Assembly: GCF_041359055.1 (NCBI RefSeq)
Contig: NZ_JBGJKZ010000002.1
Span: 636,373 to 700,372, forward strand
Reading direction: 5' to 3'
DNA: 64,000 nucleotides
DNA from: Paenalcaligenes hominis_A
GTDB lineage: Bacteria > Pseudomonadota > Gammaproteobacteria > Burkholderiales > Burkholderiaceae_B
Shown here: positions 19,135 through 28,129 of the stretch, piece by piece
Layout of the letters: the number at the start of each line of letters is the position of its first letter
Position numbering within the stretch: the stretch's first letter is position 1
The notes under the pieces: model-generated
What the model was told of the DNA's origin: nothing
Seen by the model: only the letters and a program-made list of their open reading frames with translations
Database searches by the model: none
Made by a program: the position numbers and the translations under genes

Positions 19135-19737
19135 GTGCTGAGCATTATTCAGGCCGCAGGTTGGCCCATTTGGTTTTTATTACTGTGTTCTGTTATTGGG
19201 TTGGCTCTTATTATAGAACGAGCTTTTAGTTTACGCAGTGCCAAAGTTCTTAACCTAACTCTGCGCGATCAGGCCTACGAGCTCGCTAAGCACCGCGATA
19301 CTCTTCCCGAGCAACTGCAACGCTTGCGTCAAAACAGTGCGTTAGGCCAGCTTTATGCTAGCTTACTCGAACACCGTAACGACCCCGAGTTCGTGCGCCG
19401 CCAAGCCGCCGAAGAAACCGGTTCACTTATTCATTTTCAGCTTAACCGCTATTTGCCTGCTTTGGGCACCGTTGCTGTTATTGCTCCGCTACTGGGGTTA
19501 TTTGGCACGGTAGTCGGTATGATTGAAATCTTTGCAGCGTATTCTCCTCAAGGCAGTGATCCCGCCTTGCTAGCTAATGGCATTGCTATGGCACTTTATA
19601 ACACTGGCTTTGGCATTATGATTGCAGTACCTGCGCTTATTTTTCATCGTTACTACCGTTCGCGTACCGACTACTTGCTAAATAGCCTCGAGGTCGAAGC
19701 CGGTCGCTTTAACCGTTTTATAGATCAAATGCAATGA
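19135..19737 (+). CDS. exbB: ExbB/TolQ-family proton channel subunit
   Basis: 200-residue inner-membrane protein of the MotA/TolQ/ExbB family with three hydrophobic segments (about 8-28, 108-132 and 150-172). The first is followed by a cytoplasmic loop. GTVAVIAPLLGLFGTVVGMI is the conserved channel segment. It would use the proton gradient with the ExbD-like partner encoded next. The GTG start has AAAGGAA ahead of it. The gene is followed by exbD, lpxK, a Trm112-like gene and kdsB, an order I associate with Burkholderiales. Its energised partner is not visible, so ExbB rather than TolQ is a naming choice. Confidence 0.85.
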   Translation: MLSIIQAAGWPIWFLLLCSVIGLALIIERAFSLRSAKVLNLTLRDQAYELAKHRDTLPEQLQRLRQNSALGQLYASLLEHRNDPEFVRRQAAEETGSLIHFQLNRYLPALGTVAVIAPLLGLFGTVVGMIEIFAAYSPQGSDPALLANGIAMALYNTGFGIMIAVPALIFHRYYRSRTDYLLNSLEVEAGRFNRFIDQMQ

Positions 19738-20132
19738 ACTTCAGACGCCGCCGTCATCATTCCACCGATGACATAGCAGTGGATTTTATCCCTCTGATTG
19801 ATATTTTGCTTGTGGTGCTTATTTTTATTACAGCCACCACCACATTTTCACGCGTGCAAGAAATACCCGTCAACTTACCCAGCAGCTCTTCCCAGGCCCT
19901 ATCCACAGAAAGCCATGTATTAGCCATTAGCCAAGATGGTCAATATGCCTTAAACGGGCGCTTTTTAAGCCAATCCGATAACAGCCTGTCAGAGGCATTG
20001 CAGGCTCTGCAAGACAAAACGGCATTATTAATCTATGCCGATGCCAATGCCCGTCACGCTTCTGTAATCCATGCCCTCGAAGCCGCCCGTACGGCGCAAT
20101 TCGAAAAAATTAGCTTTGCTACCCAAGAATGA
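19734..20132 (+). CDS. exbD: ExbD/TolR-family protein
   Basis: 132 residues: a short basic N-terminus, one transmembrane helix (about 18-38, with the expected Asp in DFIPLIDILLVVLIF) and a periplasmic domain. It pairs with the channel subunit encoded upstream, overlapping it by 4 bases, and overlaps lpxK by 4 bases, so all three are translationally coupled. Confidence 0.87.
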   Translation: MNFRRRRHHSTDDIAVDFIPLIDILLVVLIFITATTTFSRVQEIPVNLPSSSSQALSTESHVLAISQDGQYALNGRFLSQSDNSLSEALQALQDKTALLIYADANARHASVIHALEAARTAQFEKISFATQE

Positions 20133-21184
20133 GCGTGCGTACTCACCTAGAACACTGGCTACATAAACAATGGGCTAAACGCGGTTTATTCAGCTGGCTG
20201 CTACGCCCCCTAAGTGGCATCAGCGCTTTATACATCTATCACAAACAACAGCAACCACGCCAACCTCTACCGCATAAGCGACCTCCTATTATTGTAGTGG
20301 GCAATATTATTGTTGGCGGAGCCGGCAAAACCCCCGTGGTTTTAGCCCTGTGCCGCCACCTACAACAGCAGGGTTGGACCCCAGGTATTATTAGTCGCGG
20401 TTATGGCGTCACCATTACTGGTGCCGCCCGCGTAGGCCAGGGTCAATTAGACGCTAAACGCTATGGCGATGAGCCCAGCTTACTAGCCCAGCAAAGTGGT
20501 GCGCCAATTGCCGTGCACCCTAAACGGGTTCAGGCTGTACAGGCTTTAATGCAATATTACCCCGAGGTAGATGTGATTATTGCAGACGATGGCTTACAAC
20601 ATCAGGCCTTAGTTAGAGACATTGAAATTATGGTGCAGGATCAACGCGGTGTGGGCAATGGGTTAGTGCTACCGGCAGGCCCACTACGCGAGCCGCCTGA
20701 ACGCCTAACCGAGGCGGATTGGTTAATCACTCAGACCCTAGTTGATGGCCCTCTGCCCCACACCCCTACGCCGTCTACAGCGGGTCGTTCAGTACATATG
20801 CAGCTAGCTCCCGCTATTTTTGAACAGCTCAGCACGGGTCAGCGCATCAACGCAGCAACCTGGCTTGAGCACCATCGACCTCAACATGGTGCAGCACTGG
20901 CTGCCATCGGCCAGCCTCAACGTTTTTTTCAGATGCTGAAACGTTTTGGCCTACAACTGGATCACGAACTGGCTTTTCCTGACCATGGACAGATCCCCGC
21001 CTCCACCTTTAGTCAACTAAAGTCGGATTTTCTACTAATTACTGCCAAAGATGCCGTAAAATGTAGTCAAAAATCAGACTCACGGGTTTGGGTAGTCCAT
21101 GTTGAGCCTCAATTTACACCGGCATCGTGGCTAGATGCCCTAGGCCAACAGCTGCAACACATCGCAAACTCAAACCCTCACTAG
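20129..21184 (+). CDS. lpxK: Tetraacyldisaccharide 4'-kinase
   Basis: Inner-membrane-associated lipid A kinase of 351 residues that phosphorylates the 4' position of tetraacyldisaccharide-1-phosphate to give lipid IVA. The P-loop lies in VVGNIIVGGAGKTPVVLAL, followed by SRGYG, GDEPSLLA, DDGLQHQALVRD and GPLREP. A hydrophobic or amphipathic N-terminus anchors it. It is coupled to exbD upstream and precedes the Trm112-like gene and kdsB, so lipid A and Kdo functions sit together. Confidence 0.95.
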   Translation: MSVRTHLEHWLHKQWAKRGLFSWLLRPLSGISALYIYHKQQQPRQPLPHKRPPIIVVGNIIVGGAGKTPVVLALCRHLQQQGWTPGIISRGYGVTITGAARVGQGQLDAKRYGDEPSLLAQQSGAPIAVHPKRVQAVQALMQYYPEVDVIIADDGLQHQALVRDIEIMVQDQRGVGNGLVLPAGPLREPPERLTEADWLITQTLVDGPLPHTPTPSTAGRSVHMQLAPAIFEQLSTGQRINAATWLEHHRPQHGAALAAIGQPQRFFQMLKRFGLQLDHELAFPDHGQIPASTFSQLKSDFLLITAKDAVKCSQKSDSRVWVVHVEPQFTPASWLDALGQQLQHIANSNPH

Positions 21185-21193
21185 AGAAACATT

Positions 21194-21358
21194 ATGGATT
21201 CCAACTTACTTGACGTGCTGGTCTGCCCTATTTGTAAAGGCAAACTCGAACGCAAAAACGACCAGCTTATTTGTCAAAAAGACAAACTGGCTTACCCCAT
21301 TCGTGACGGTATTCCCATCATGCTGGAAAACGAAGCCACACCACTGGTCGAAAACTAA
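21194..21358 (+). CDS. Trm112-family small protein (YcaR-like)
   Basis: 54-residue protein beginning MDSNLLDVLVCPICKGKL. It has the LxVCPxCK knuckle with two cysteines and a third Cys further on, AYPIRDGIPIML, and a short acidic tail. The family is small, probably zinc-binding, and resembles the Trm112 methyltransferase activator; its bacterial role is not established. It lies between lpxK (9 bases) and kdsB (2 bases), the usual position of YcaR. Too short for many automatic gene callers. Confidence 0.88.
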   Translation: MDSNLLDVLVCPICKGKLERKNDQLICQKDKLAYPIRDGIPIMLENEATPLVEN

Positions 21359-21360
21359 CT

Positions 21361-22125
21361 ATGTCGTTTACCGCTATTATTCCGGCACGCCTGGCTTCAA
21401 CGCGCTTACCTAACAAGCCCTTAGCCGACATTATGGGCAAACCCATGATTGTTCGCACTGCCGAGCAAGTAAAAAAAACAGGGGCCAAAGCCATTTATAT
21501 CGCCACGGACAGCACCAAAGTAGCGCAGGCGGTGGAGCCCTACGGTTTTAGCTCATTGTTAACCCAAGCCGATCATCCTACTGGCACCGATCGACTGGCC
21601 GAAGCCGTTGATCTATTAAACCTAGATGACAGTGAAATTATCGTTAATATCCAAGGCGATGAGCCACTCATTCGTCCAGAGCTGATCGAGGCCGTCGCCA
21701 ATGAGCTGCATCAAAAACCCAACTCGGCCATAGCCACTATAGCCACCCCATACACATCGGGTGACGCCTTTTTTGACCCTAACAGTGTCAAAGTGGTATG
21801 CAGCCTAAGCGGTCAAGCTCTATATTTTTCTCGTGCACCCATCCCTTGGGCTCGCGACGCGCTGCAGCAGCAACCCAATGTTCTAGCAGAGGGCTTAACT
21901 CCGCTACACCATATTGGCATTTATGCTTACCGCGTTTCTTTTTTACGCCAGTTCCCTAATCTGCCTAGAGGCCCTCTTGAACTCTTCGAGTCACTCGAAC
22001 AGTTACGGGCCCTAGAAAACGGTTATGCCATTAGTGTGCATGTCACATCCAATGCGCCTGCACTAGGCGTAGACACTCCGACAGATCTGGATAAGGTACG
22101 CGAAATATTTAAAAATCGGTTATAA
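21361..22125 (+). CDS. kdsB: CMP-Kdo synthetase
   Basis: 3-deoxy-manno-octulosonate cytidylyltransferase of 254 residues, activating Kdo with CTP for LPS and sometimes for capsule. Motifs are IIPARLASTRLPNKPLADI near the N-terminus, TGTDRLAEA, VNIQGDEPLI and HIGIYAYR. It is the only gene of its type in the window; kdsA lies 34 kb away in the surface-polysaccharide locus. Confidence 0.95.
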   Translation: MSFTAIIPARLASTRLPNKPLADIMGKPMIVRTAEQVKKTGAKAIYIATDSTKVAQAVEPYGFSSLLTQADHPTGTDRLAEAVDLLNLDDSEIIVNIQGDEPLIRPELIEAVANELHQKPNSAIATIATPYTSGDAFFDPNSVKVVCSLSGQALYFSRAPIPWARDALQQQPNVLAEGLTPLHHIGIYAYRVSFLRQFPNLPRGPLELFESLEQLRALENGYAISVHVTSNAPALGVDTPTDLDKVREIFKNRL

Positions 22126-22135
22126 ACGAGGCTTT

Positions 22136-22198
22136 GCCTATTCAATTCGAGCCTAAATCCACCGCCAGAGTGTGCAACCAGGCTCCAATTCGATAGGC
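22136..22198 (+). terminator. Imperfect hairpin, possible kdsB terminator
   Basis: Imperfect 19-bp inverted repeat (22136-22154 against 22180-22198, three mismatches) with a 25-base loop, followed by AAATTTATTTTT. It lies between kdsB and adk. It could be a terminator or a processed leader of adk; by eye I cannot tell which. Confidence 0.35.
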
Positions 22199-22235
22199 TA
22201 AATTTATTTTTACAGCGATACAGGAGAATCACATC

Positions 22236-22892
22236 ATGCGCCTGATTTTATTAGGCCCTCCCGGGGCAGGAAAAGGCACTCAAGCCGCCTACATTATCGA
22301 AGAGTTTGGCATTCCCCAAATTTCCACCGGCGATATGTTGCGCGCAGCAGTAAAAGCTCAGACGCCACTGGGAATTGAAGCAAAGCAAGTGATGGACGCA
22401 GGTCAACTCGTCTCTGACGAGCTAATTATTGGTCTAGTTCAAGACCGTTTAACTCAGCCCGACTGCGAAAACGGTTATTTATTCGATGGGTTTCCACGCA
22501 CTATTCCTCAAGCTGATGCACTAAAGGATGCCGATGTAGCATTGGATTACGTCATCGAAATTGATGTACCCGCCGATCAGATTATTGAGCGCATCAGTGG
22601 ACGTCGCGTTCACCCAGAAAGTGGTCGCTCATACCACGTGGTATTCAACCCACCAAAAGTCGAAGGCAAAGACGACGTAACTGGCGAAGACCTCATTCAA
22701 CGTGATGACGACAAAGAGGAAACCGTTCGTAATCGCCTTGATGTGTACCAAAACCAAACACGCCCTCTAGTGGATTACTACTCTAGCTGGGCCGCCTCCG
22801 GAGACAGCAAAGCACCCAAATACATTCGTATCGAAGGTGTTGGCTCTGTAGACGAAATACGCAACCGCATTATGTCTGCGTTAAACGCATAA
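22236..22892 (+). CDS. adk: Adenylate kinase
   Basis: 218 residues, converting AMP and ATP to two ADP. P-loop GPPGAGKGTQ at residues 7-16, then STGDMLR, DGFPRTIPQA, the long-type LID domain with GRRVHPESGRSYHVVFNPP, and DVYQNQTRPLVDYY. The CAGGAG ribosome binding site sits 9 bases ahead of the ATG. A terminator follows at 22906. Confidence 0.97.
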   Translation: MRLILLGPPGAGKGTQAAYIIEEFGIPQISTGDMLRAAVKAQTPLGIEAKQVMDAGQLVSDELIIGLVQDRLTQPDCENGYLFDGFPRTIPQADALKDADVALDYVIEIDVPADQIIERISGRRVHPESGRSYHVVFNPPKVEGKDDVTGEDLIQRDDDKEETVRNRLDVYQNQTRPLVDYYSSWAASGDSKAPKYIRIEGVGSVDEIRNRIMSALNA

Positions 22893-22905
22893 TTCGTTGT
22901 TTATT

Positions 22906-22930
22906 AAATCCGGCATCGTGCCGGATTTTT
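22906..22930 (+). terminator. Intrinsic terminator after adk
   Basis: Stem AAATCCGGCA/TGCCGGATTT with a TCG loop, followed by T residues. It ends only 17 bases before the next start codon, so the downstream dehydrogenase needs its own promoter overlapping the hairpin, or depends on read-through. Confidence 0.8.
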
Positions 22931-22946
22931 CTTATGAGGGTTACCC

Positions 22947-23705
22947 ATGGATATCAAAGATAAGGTCTTTATAGTAACTGGCGGAGCCTCTGGATTAGGT
23001 GCAGGCACCGTACGCATGCTGGTACAGCATGGTGCTCAGGTCGTCATTGCCGACATCCAAGACGAAGCAGGTCAAAATCTAGCTACCGAGTTAGGTCAAC
23101 ACTACATTCATACCGATGTAACCAATGCAGCAGCAGCCCAAACCGTCGTCGATCATGCTCTTAAACTAGGCCCACTCTATGGGTTGGTCAACTGTGCCGG
23201 CATTGCCCCCGCCGCGCGCACAGTGGGTCACGAAGCCCCTCACGACCTCGCCCTCTTTGAAAATGTCATCTCCATTAACCTAATTGGTACATTTAATATG
23301 TGCCGAGTGGCCGCCTTTGCTATGAGCAAAAACACGCCTCTTGACACGGGTGAACGTGGCGTCCTTATTAACACCGCCTCGGTCGCTGCGTACGATGGTC
23401 AAATTGGTCAAGCCGCTTACGCTGCATCCAAAGCCGGCATTGTGGGCATGACACTACCGATTGCACGCGACCTTTCCCGCCTAGGGGTGCGTTGTGTTAC
23501 TATTGCTCCCGGTATTTTTGCCACCCCCATGATTTTCGGCATGCCCCAAGAGGTACAAGACTCTTTGGCTGCTAGCATTCCCTTTCCTTCACGCTTAGGC
23601 CGCCCCGAGGATTATGCCAAGCTGGTTTACAGTATTATTGATAATGAAATGATCAATGGCGAGACCATACGCTTAGATGGCGCAATTCGAATGGCACCCA
23701 AATAA
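22947..23705 (+). CDS. SDR 3-hydroxyacyl-CoA dehydrogenase-like
   Basis: 252-residue short-chain dehydrogenase. The NAD-binding motif TGGASGLG lies near residues 12-19, with DIQ as the acidic NAD-selecting position. NCAGIAPAART and the catalytic Ser/Tyr/Lys in TASVAAYDGQIGQAAYAASK are present. The overall pattern is that of type II 3-hydroxyacyl-CoA (HSD17B10-like) dehydrogenases of fatty-acid oxidation. The substrate is inferred from family resemblance. The murJ start is 2 bases downstream. Confidence 0.85.
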   Translation: MDIKDKVFIVTGGASGLGAGTVRMLVQHGAQVVIADIQDEAGQNLATELGQHYIHTDVTNAAAAQTVVDHALKLGPLYGLVNCAGIAPAARTVGHEAPHDLALFENVISINLIGTFNMCRVAAFAMSKNTPLDTGERGVLINTASVAAYDGQIGQAAYAASKAGIVGMTLPIARDLSRLGVRCVTIAPGIFATPMIFGMPQEVQDSLAASIPFPSRLGRPEDYAKLVYSIIDNEMINGETIRLDGAIRMAPK

Positions 23706-23707
23706 CT

Positions 23708-25264
23708 ATGAGTTTATTGCGCTCAGCCGCTACGATTAGCAGTCTTACCTTACTATCGCGCATTACTGGTTTAGTGCGCGATATTTTAATTGCGCGCAGC
23801 TTTGGGGCGGGGCCACTCAGTGATGCGTTTTGGGTCGCATTTCGGATTCCGAACTTATTACGTCGCCTATTTGCCGAAGGGGCTTTTTCGCAAGCCTTTG
23901 TTCCTATTTTGAACGAGGTACGCAGCCAAGGTGAAGCAAACGACGTCAAACGGCTCTTAGACCGCGTAGCACTGGCCTTAACCAGTGTATTAATGCTCGT
24001 GACCTTATTGGGCATATTGGCGGCTCCTTGGGTGGTGAGCGCCATGGCTAGCGGTTTAACCCATGCCGATAAACAATCTGAATTCGAAGCTGCGGTCTGG
24101 ATGACGCGCACCATGTTCCCTTATATTTTGTGCATGTCACTGGTGGCTTTGGCATCGGGGGTACTTAATACATGGAGCCGCTTTGCTGTTCCTGCTTTTA
24201 CGCCTATTTTGCTAAATGTGGCGATGATCTTAGCCAGTGTATTTGCTGCCCCTTATTTTGACCCGCCTATTTATGCTCTGGCCGTAGGGGTAATGGTAGG
24301 AGGTTTAGCCCAACTGACGGTGCAATGGGTCGCACTTGCACGTTTGGGCTTAATGCCTAGCTTGTCGTGGCGCGTACATATCGCCTGGGCAGACCCACTG
24401 GTCAAGCGCGTAGTAAAACAAATGTTACCTGCTATTTTAGGGGTCTCAGTCGCTCAGCTTTCCTTATTGATTAACACGAACATTGCGACATGGCTGCAAT
24501 CCGGTAGCGTGACATGGCTCTCTTTTGCCGATCGCTTAATGGAATTTCCCACCGCCTTACTAGGGGTAGCGCTAGGAACCGTATTGTTGCCTAAACTGTC
24601 CGCTGCTTATGCCAAGGAAGAACACAGCAGTTACCAATCCCTTTTAGATTGGGGTCTGCGCCTAGTGGTTATGCTAGGTGTGCCAGCTGCTATAGGGATG
24701 GCTTTATTAAGTGAAGGTTTAGTAGCCACGCTATTTAATTACGGTGAGTTCTCAGCCCAAGATGTCCACCAAACCCAAACCGCTGTTATTGCCTATGCAG
24801 TGGGGTTATTGGCTTTACTAGCCATAAAAATCCTCGCCCCTGCATTTTATGCACGTCAAGACATTAAAACCCCCGTGCGTATTGCCATTGTGGTGTTAAT
24901 TCTGACTCAGTTATTAAATCTGTTTTTAGTCCCAGCCTTTGCTCATGCGGGTTTAGCACTCTCGATTGGCTTGGGTGCCAGCATTAATGCGCTCTGTTTA
25001 TTGTTTTTATTGTATAAACGCCACATTTATCGTCCCCAAGCCGGTTGGCTCCGGTTTATACTACGGTTATTCCCTGCGCTTGCCGTGATGACCTCTATCT
25101 TGCTTGTAGCGAATCAACACCTAGACTGGATCGCTCTAGCACACGCACCGTGGCTACGCGCCTTGTACTTATTTTTACTTGTAGGTATTTGTGCTGCGTG
25201 TTACGGTTTTACCCTTATTCTATTTGGCTTTAGACTGCGCGACTTTACAAAGCCGCGCCCCTAA
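23708..25264 (+). CDS. murJ: Lipid II flippase MurJ
   Basis: 518-residue inner-membrane protein of the MOP exporter superfamily with about 14 hydrophobic segments, moving lipid II across the membrane for peptidoglycan synthesis. Conserved features are SRITGLVRDILIARSFG and AFWVAFRIPNLLRRLFAEGA at the N-terminus. MurJ precedes rpsT in many Proteobacteria, as here. The coding strand continues from the upstream dehydrogenase. Confidence 0.94.
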   Translation: MSLLRSAATISSLTLLSRITGLVRDILIARSFGAGPLSDAFWVAFRIPNLLRRLFAEGAFSQAFVPILNEVRSQGEANDVKRLLDRVALALTSVLMLVTLLGILAAPWVVSAMASGLTHADKQSEFEAAVWMTRTMFPYILCMSLVALASGVLNTWSRFAVPAFTPILLNVAMILASVFAAPYFDPPIYALAVGVMVGGLAQLTVQWVALARLGLMPSLSWRVHIAWADPLVKRVVKQMLPAILGVSVAQLSLLINTNIATWLQSGSVTWLSFADRLMEFPTALLGVALGTVLLPKLSAAYAKEEHSSYQSLLDWGLRLVVMLGVPAAIGMALLSEGLVATLFNYGEFSAQDVHQTQTAVIAYAVGLLALLAIKILAPAFYARQDIKTPVRIAIVVLILTQLLNLFLVPAFAHAGLALSIGLGASINALCLLFLLYKRHIYRPQAGWLRFILRLFPALAVMTSILLVANQHLDWIALAHAPWLRALYLFLLVGICAACYGFTLILFGFRLRDFTKPRP

Positions 25265-25315
25265 TATATAGTATTAGTCTTTGCCAATTAAACCTTTTTC
25301 TATTAAATACTAAAT

Positions 25316-25582
25316 ATGGCTAATTCAGCACAAGCACGTAAACGCGCCCGTCAATCCGTAGCGCGTAACTCTCACAACGCCAGCATGCGCTCCATGATGC
25401 GCACTGCCATCAAACGCGTCCGCCAAGCCATCGAAGCTGGCGACCAAGCCGCTGCTAACGAAGTATTCCGTAAAGCAGCCAGCGCTATTGACCGCGTTGC
25501 TGACAAAAACATCATTCACAAAAACAAAGCTGCTCGCCACAAGAGCCGTCTAGCCGCTGCCATCAAGGCAATGGCCGCCTAA
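25316..25582 (+). CDS. rpsT: 30S ribosomal protein S20
   Basis: 88-residue basic protein of the small ribosomal subunit. MANSAQARKRARQSVARNSH start, the VFRKAASAIDRVADKNIIHK core, and an alanine/lysine-rich C-terminus. Codon use is strongly biased, as expected for a highly expressed gene. A good terminator lies 53 bases after it. Confidence 0.97.
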   Translation: MANSAQARKRARQSVARNSHNASMRSMMRTAIKRVRQAIEAGDQAAANEVFRKAASAIDRVADKNIIHKNKAARHKSRLAAAIKAMAA

Positions 25583-25634
25583 ATCGGCTAGGTTTAATTG
25601 GCCGAGACAGCGTAGCCTTTAATCAGGCAAACAT

Positions 25635-25658
25635 AAAGGGTGCATAAGCACCCTTTTT
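25635..25658 (+). terminator. Intrinsic terminator after rpsT
   Basis: 9-bp stem AAAGGGTGC/GCACCCTTT with an ATAA loop, followed by two further T residues (a TTTTT run). Confidence 0.82.
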
Positions 25659-25710
25659 GCATGGCGGTCAATTTCACAAACAAGTCCAAACTAAAACAAT
25701 AAAACTTTGG

Positions 25711-25738
25711 CACAAAAAAAAGCAGCTAGGCTGCTTTT
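25711..25738 (-). terminator. Terminator overlapping DUF3579 stop codon
   Basis: 9-bp stem AAAAGCAGC/GCTGCTTTT with a TAG loop; on the minus strand a run of T follows. The first stem arm contains the stop codon of the DUF3579 gene. Confidence 0.75.
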
Positions 25739-26021
25739 AGTCCATTTCAACCCCAGTGGTTTGCAAGTCGTTGTCTTTGGCAAAACCACATACAAATTTC
25801 CATGCCAAGGGCTCTAGCTCGCGTAAACGCGGATCGACTACGACACAGCGTACACCGTCAATTAAGCGTGGAACCACATAGGGGGAGTAAGTAAAAGGAC
25901 CACCGACAGAACCGGCTGGCCTGTACTGAGAAAGCACCCCAGCTAGACGTTCTGCCCAGTCACTGGGTCTAAAGCGTTGACCAGCATTGGTTGTGCCATG
26001 AATTACGAGCATTGTCGACAT
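25737..26021 (-). CDS. DUF3579 family protein
   Basis: 94-residue protein with FRPSDWAERLAGVLSQY, VVVDPRLRELEPLAW and VCGFAKDNDL, the pattern I recognise as DUF3579, small proteins common in Betaproteobacteria with no known role. The ATG at 26021 is chosen because upstream codons in the same frame read as unrelated hydrophobic sequence across the divergent intergenic region. The argF gene lies divergent at 26198, so a bidirectional promoter is likely. Confidence 0.8.
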   Translation of the reverse strand: MSTMLVIHGTTNAGQRFRPSDWAERLAGVLSQYRPAGSVGGPFTYSPYVVPRLIDGVRCVVVDPRLRELEPLAWKFVCGFAKDNDLQTTGVEMD

Positions 26022-26197
26022 AGAATTCCAAGAATAAACAACTTGTGACCGCAAAAACACTACTGCGACATTGTAGCCTATTGCGCAGATTCCACCTACC
26101 CGTATGTGCATACAGAACCCTATCACAGGACTAGGCGGACGCCTAACTTTGCACTATTATATAAAATTGGCTTACATTTTTTTTGCTAAGGTTTAGT

Positions 26198-27130
26198 ATG
26201 AACGCTACGGCACCTATACGGCACTATTTACAGTTTAATGATTTATCAAAAGACGAAACGCTTTATTTGCTTAATCGCGCACGCCTTATCAAAGATCGCT
26301 TCAAGCGCTACGAGCCACACCTTACTTTACACGACCGCACCTTAGCCATGGTGTTTGAAAAAGCCAGCACACGCACCCGTGTTTCTTTCGAGGCTGGCAT
26401 GTATCAAATGGGCGGTTCAGTCATTCACTTAACCACCAACGACTCCCAACTAGGTCGTTCCGAGCCCATCGAGGACACCGCACGGGTCATTTCCCGTATG
26501 GTAGACCTTGTCATGATTCGCACCTTTGGCCAAGAACGCATCGAATGTTTTGCTAAACATTCGCGCGTACCCGTTATTAACGGCCTCACCAACGAATACC
26601 ATCCTTGCCAAATCCTGGCCGACATCTTCACCTTTATCGAACACCACGGCTCCATCGAAGGAAAAACCGTAGCTTGGATCGGCGATGGCAACAACATGGC
26701 CTACACCTGGTTGCAGGCAGCGGAAATGCTAGGTTTCACCCTACACATTTCCTCACCCAAGGGCTATACGCTCGACTCAGCCCTAATCGGCAACCCCTCC
26801 CCCACTACATTTAAAGAATTCTCAGACCCCATGGAGGCCTGTAAAGGGGCTCACTTGGTTACCACCGACGTCTGGACCAGTATGGGCTTCGAGGAAGAAA
26901 ACGAAGTCCGCCGCACCGCATTTGCTGACTGGTGCGTAGACGCCGAAATGATGGCTGTAGCTGCCCCTGATGCTCTTTTTATGCATTGCTTGCCAGCGCA
27001 CCGCGGCGAAGAAGTCACCGCCGACGTAATTGACGGCCCTCAAAGCGTAGTCTGGGACGAAGCCGAAAACCGCATGCACGTACAAAAAGCCTTGATGGAA
27101 TTTTTACTTTTAGGCAAACTCGAACAATAA
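26198..27130 (+). CDS. argF: Ornithine carbamoyltransferase
   Basis: 310-residue enzyme of arginine synthesis that makes citrulline from ornithine and carbamoyl phosphate. The FEKASTRTR segment binds carbamoyl phosphate, HPCQILAD follows, and HCLPAHRGEEV is the ornithine loop signature. The ATG at 26198 with AAGG ahead is preferred over a start 5 codons earlier. It is the first of two arginine genes here (argG at 29786, opposite strand). A strong terminator follows. Confidence 0.96.
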   Translation: MNATAPIRHYLQFNDLSKDETLYLLNRARLIKDRFKRYEPHLTLHDRTLAMVFEKASTRTRVSFEAGMYQMGGSVIHLTTNDSQLGRSEPIEDTARVISRMVDLVMIRTFGQERIECFAKHSRVPVINGLTNEYHPCQILADIFTFIEHHGSIEGKTVAWIGDGNNMAYTWLQAAEMLGFTLHISSPKGYTLDSALIGNPSPTTFKEFSDPMEACKGAHLVTTDVWTSMGFEEENEVRRTAFADWCVDAEMMAVAAPDALFMHCLPAHRGEEVTADVIDGPQSVVWDEAENRMHVQKALMEFLLLGKLEQ

Positions 27131-27145
27131 GCCCTTGCTCACGCC

Positions 27146-27184
27146 AAAACACCCCAAAACCCAAGGGCTTTTGGGGTGTTTTTT
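27146..27184 (+). terminator. Intrinsic terminator after argF
   Basis: Long stem AAAACACCCCAAAA/TTTTGGGGTGTTTT with a 9-base loop, ending in a run of T. Confidence 0.85.
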
Positions 27185-27213
27185 ATGCTTGCCCATCTTT
27201 ACGCCCAGCCGTT

Positions 27214-28116
27214 ATGTTCGCCACTTTTTTTCTAATTCTTCCCGATTTTTTACTGATGGCGCTAGGCTTAGCCTTGGTGCGTTTTCGCTTTTTACTACCC
27301 GAATTTTTTCATGGTGCAGAAAAACTCGTGTACTACGTGCTTTTCCCTGCTCTACTTTTTTCCTCCATGGCTAAAAGCGAACTAAGTCTGCAACAAATCT
27401 CCACCCTAGGTTTAGGCACAGCCTTGGTCATCCTAGCTGGCGTCGCCATGACCTACGTAGCACGCCCCCTGCTGCAACCTAACACGTTACAACACGCATC
27501 CGTGGCTCAATGCGGCTATCGCTTTAACTCCTACCTAGCCTTTTCAATTGCAGGCGCTTTGGGCGGCACAGCAGGTCTCAGCGCTATGGCTGTGATTGCC
27601 GTGGTGGCAGTGCCTTTGGGCAATATTGCAGCGGTATCAGGCTTAGCACAGGGCGGCAAAAGCGGCAATATACTACTTTTACTTCTTAAAAACCCACTTA
27701 TTATTGGCACCCTGTCTGGCCTAGCGTGGAATCTATTAGGGCTGCCTCTGCCCGCCCCACTGGATGTCACCCTTTCGCGCCTAGGCTCCAGTGCTTTGGC
27801 CTTGGGTTTAATTTGTGTAGGTGCCTCGTTCTCTATACACGCATTACAAGGCGCGCAACGCTTAGTAAGCTGGATGATTGCCGTAAAGCTATTGTTCTGC
27901 CCTGTGGTCGCGTTGGTGCTTAATGCGGTCATGCCGTTAAATGCGCTTGAGCAGCAAATGCTGCTGTTATTCGCAACACTACCTACGGCCTCAACCACCT
28001 ATGTTTTAGCAGTAAGAATGGGGGGTGATGGCAGATTAGTGGCGTTAACGATGTCGCTATGCACGTTGTTTGCTGCTGTCACTATGCCGTTATGGTTGAT
28101 GATTCGGTATGCTTAA
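27214..28116 (+). CDS. AEC-family transporter
   Basis: 300-residue hydrophobic protein with about ten transmembrane segments, in two halves of five, matching the auxin efflux carrier (AEC) family. FHGAEKLVYYVLFPALLFSSM, YRFNSYLAFSIAGALGG and LPTASTTYVLA are the family-like segments. Members export organic anions or take up malonate, but the substrate cannot be told. It starts 84 bases after argF, beyond its terminator, and is followed by repeat cluster 1. Confidence 0.82.
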   Translation: MFATFFLILPDFLLMALGLALVRFRFLLPEFFHGAEKLVYYVLFPALLFSSMAKSELSLQQISTLGLGTALVILAGVAMTYVARPLLQPNTLQHASVAQCGYRFNSYLAFSIAGALGGTAGLSAMAVIAVVAVPLGNIAAVSGLAQGGKSGNILLLLLKNPLIIGTLSGLAWNLLGLPLPAPLDVTLSRLGSSALALGLICVGASFSIHALQGAQRLVSWMIAVKLLFCPVVALVLNAVMPLNALEQQMLLLFATLPTASTTYVLAVRMGGDGRLVALTMSLCTLFAAVTMPLWLMIRYA

Positions 28117-28129
28117 CGTTTCTTTGACG

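Noticed and set aside
19135..20132. TonB energising complex for the receptor at 42624
   Set aside because: No tonB gene is beside exbB-exbD, and the genes sit in a lipid A and Kdo operon, so a link to that receptor is not supported.
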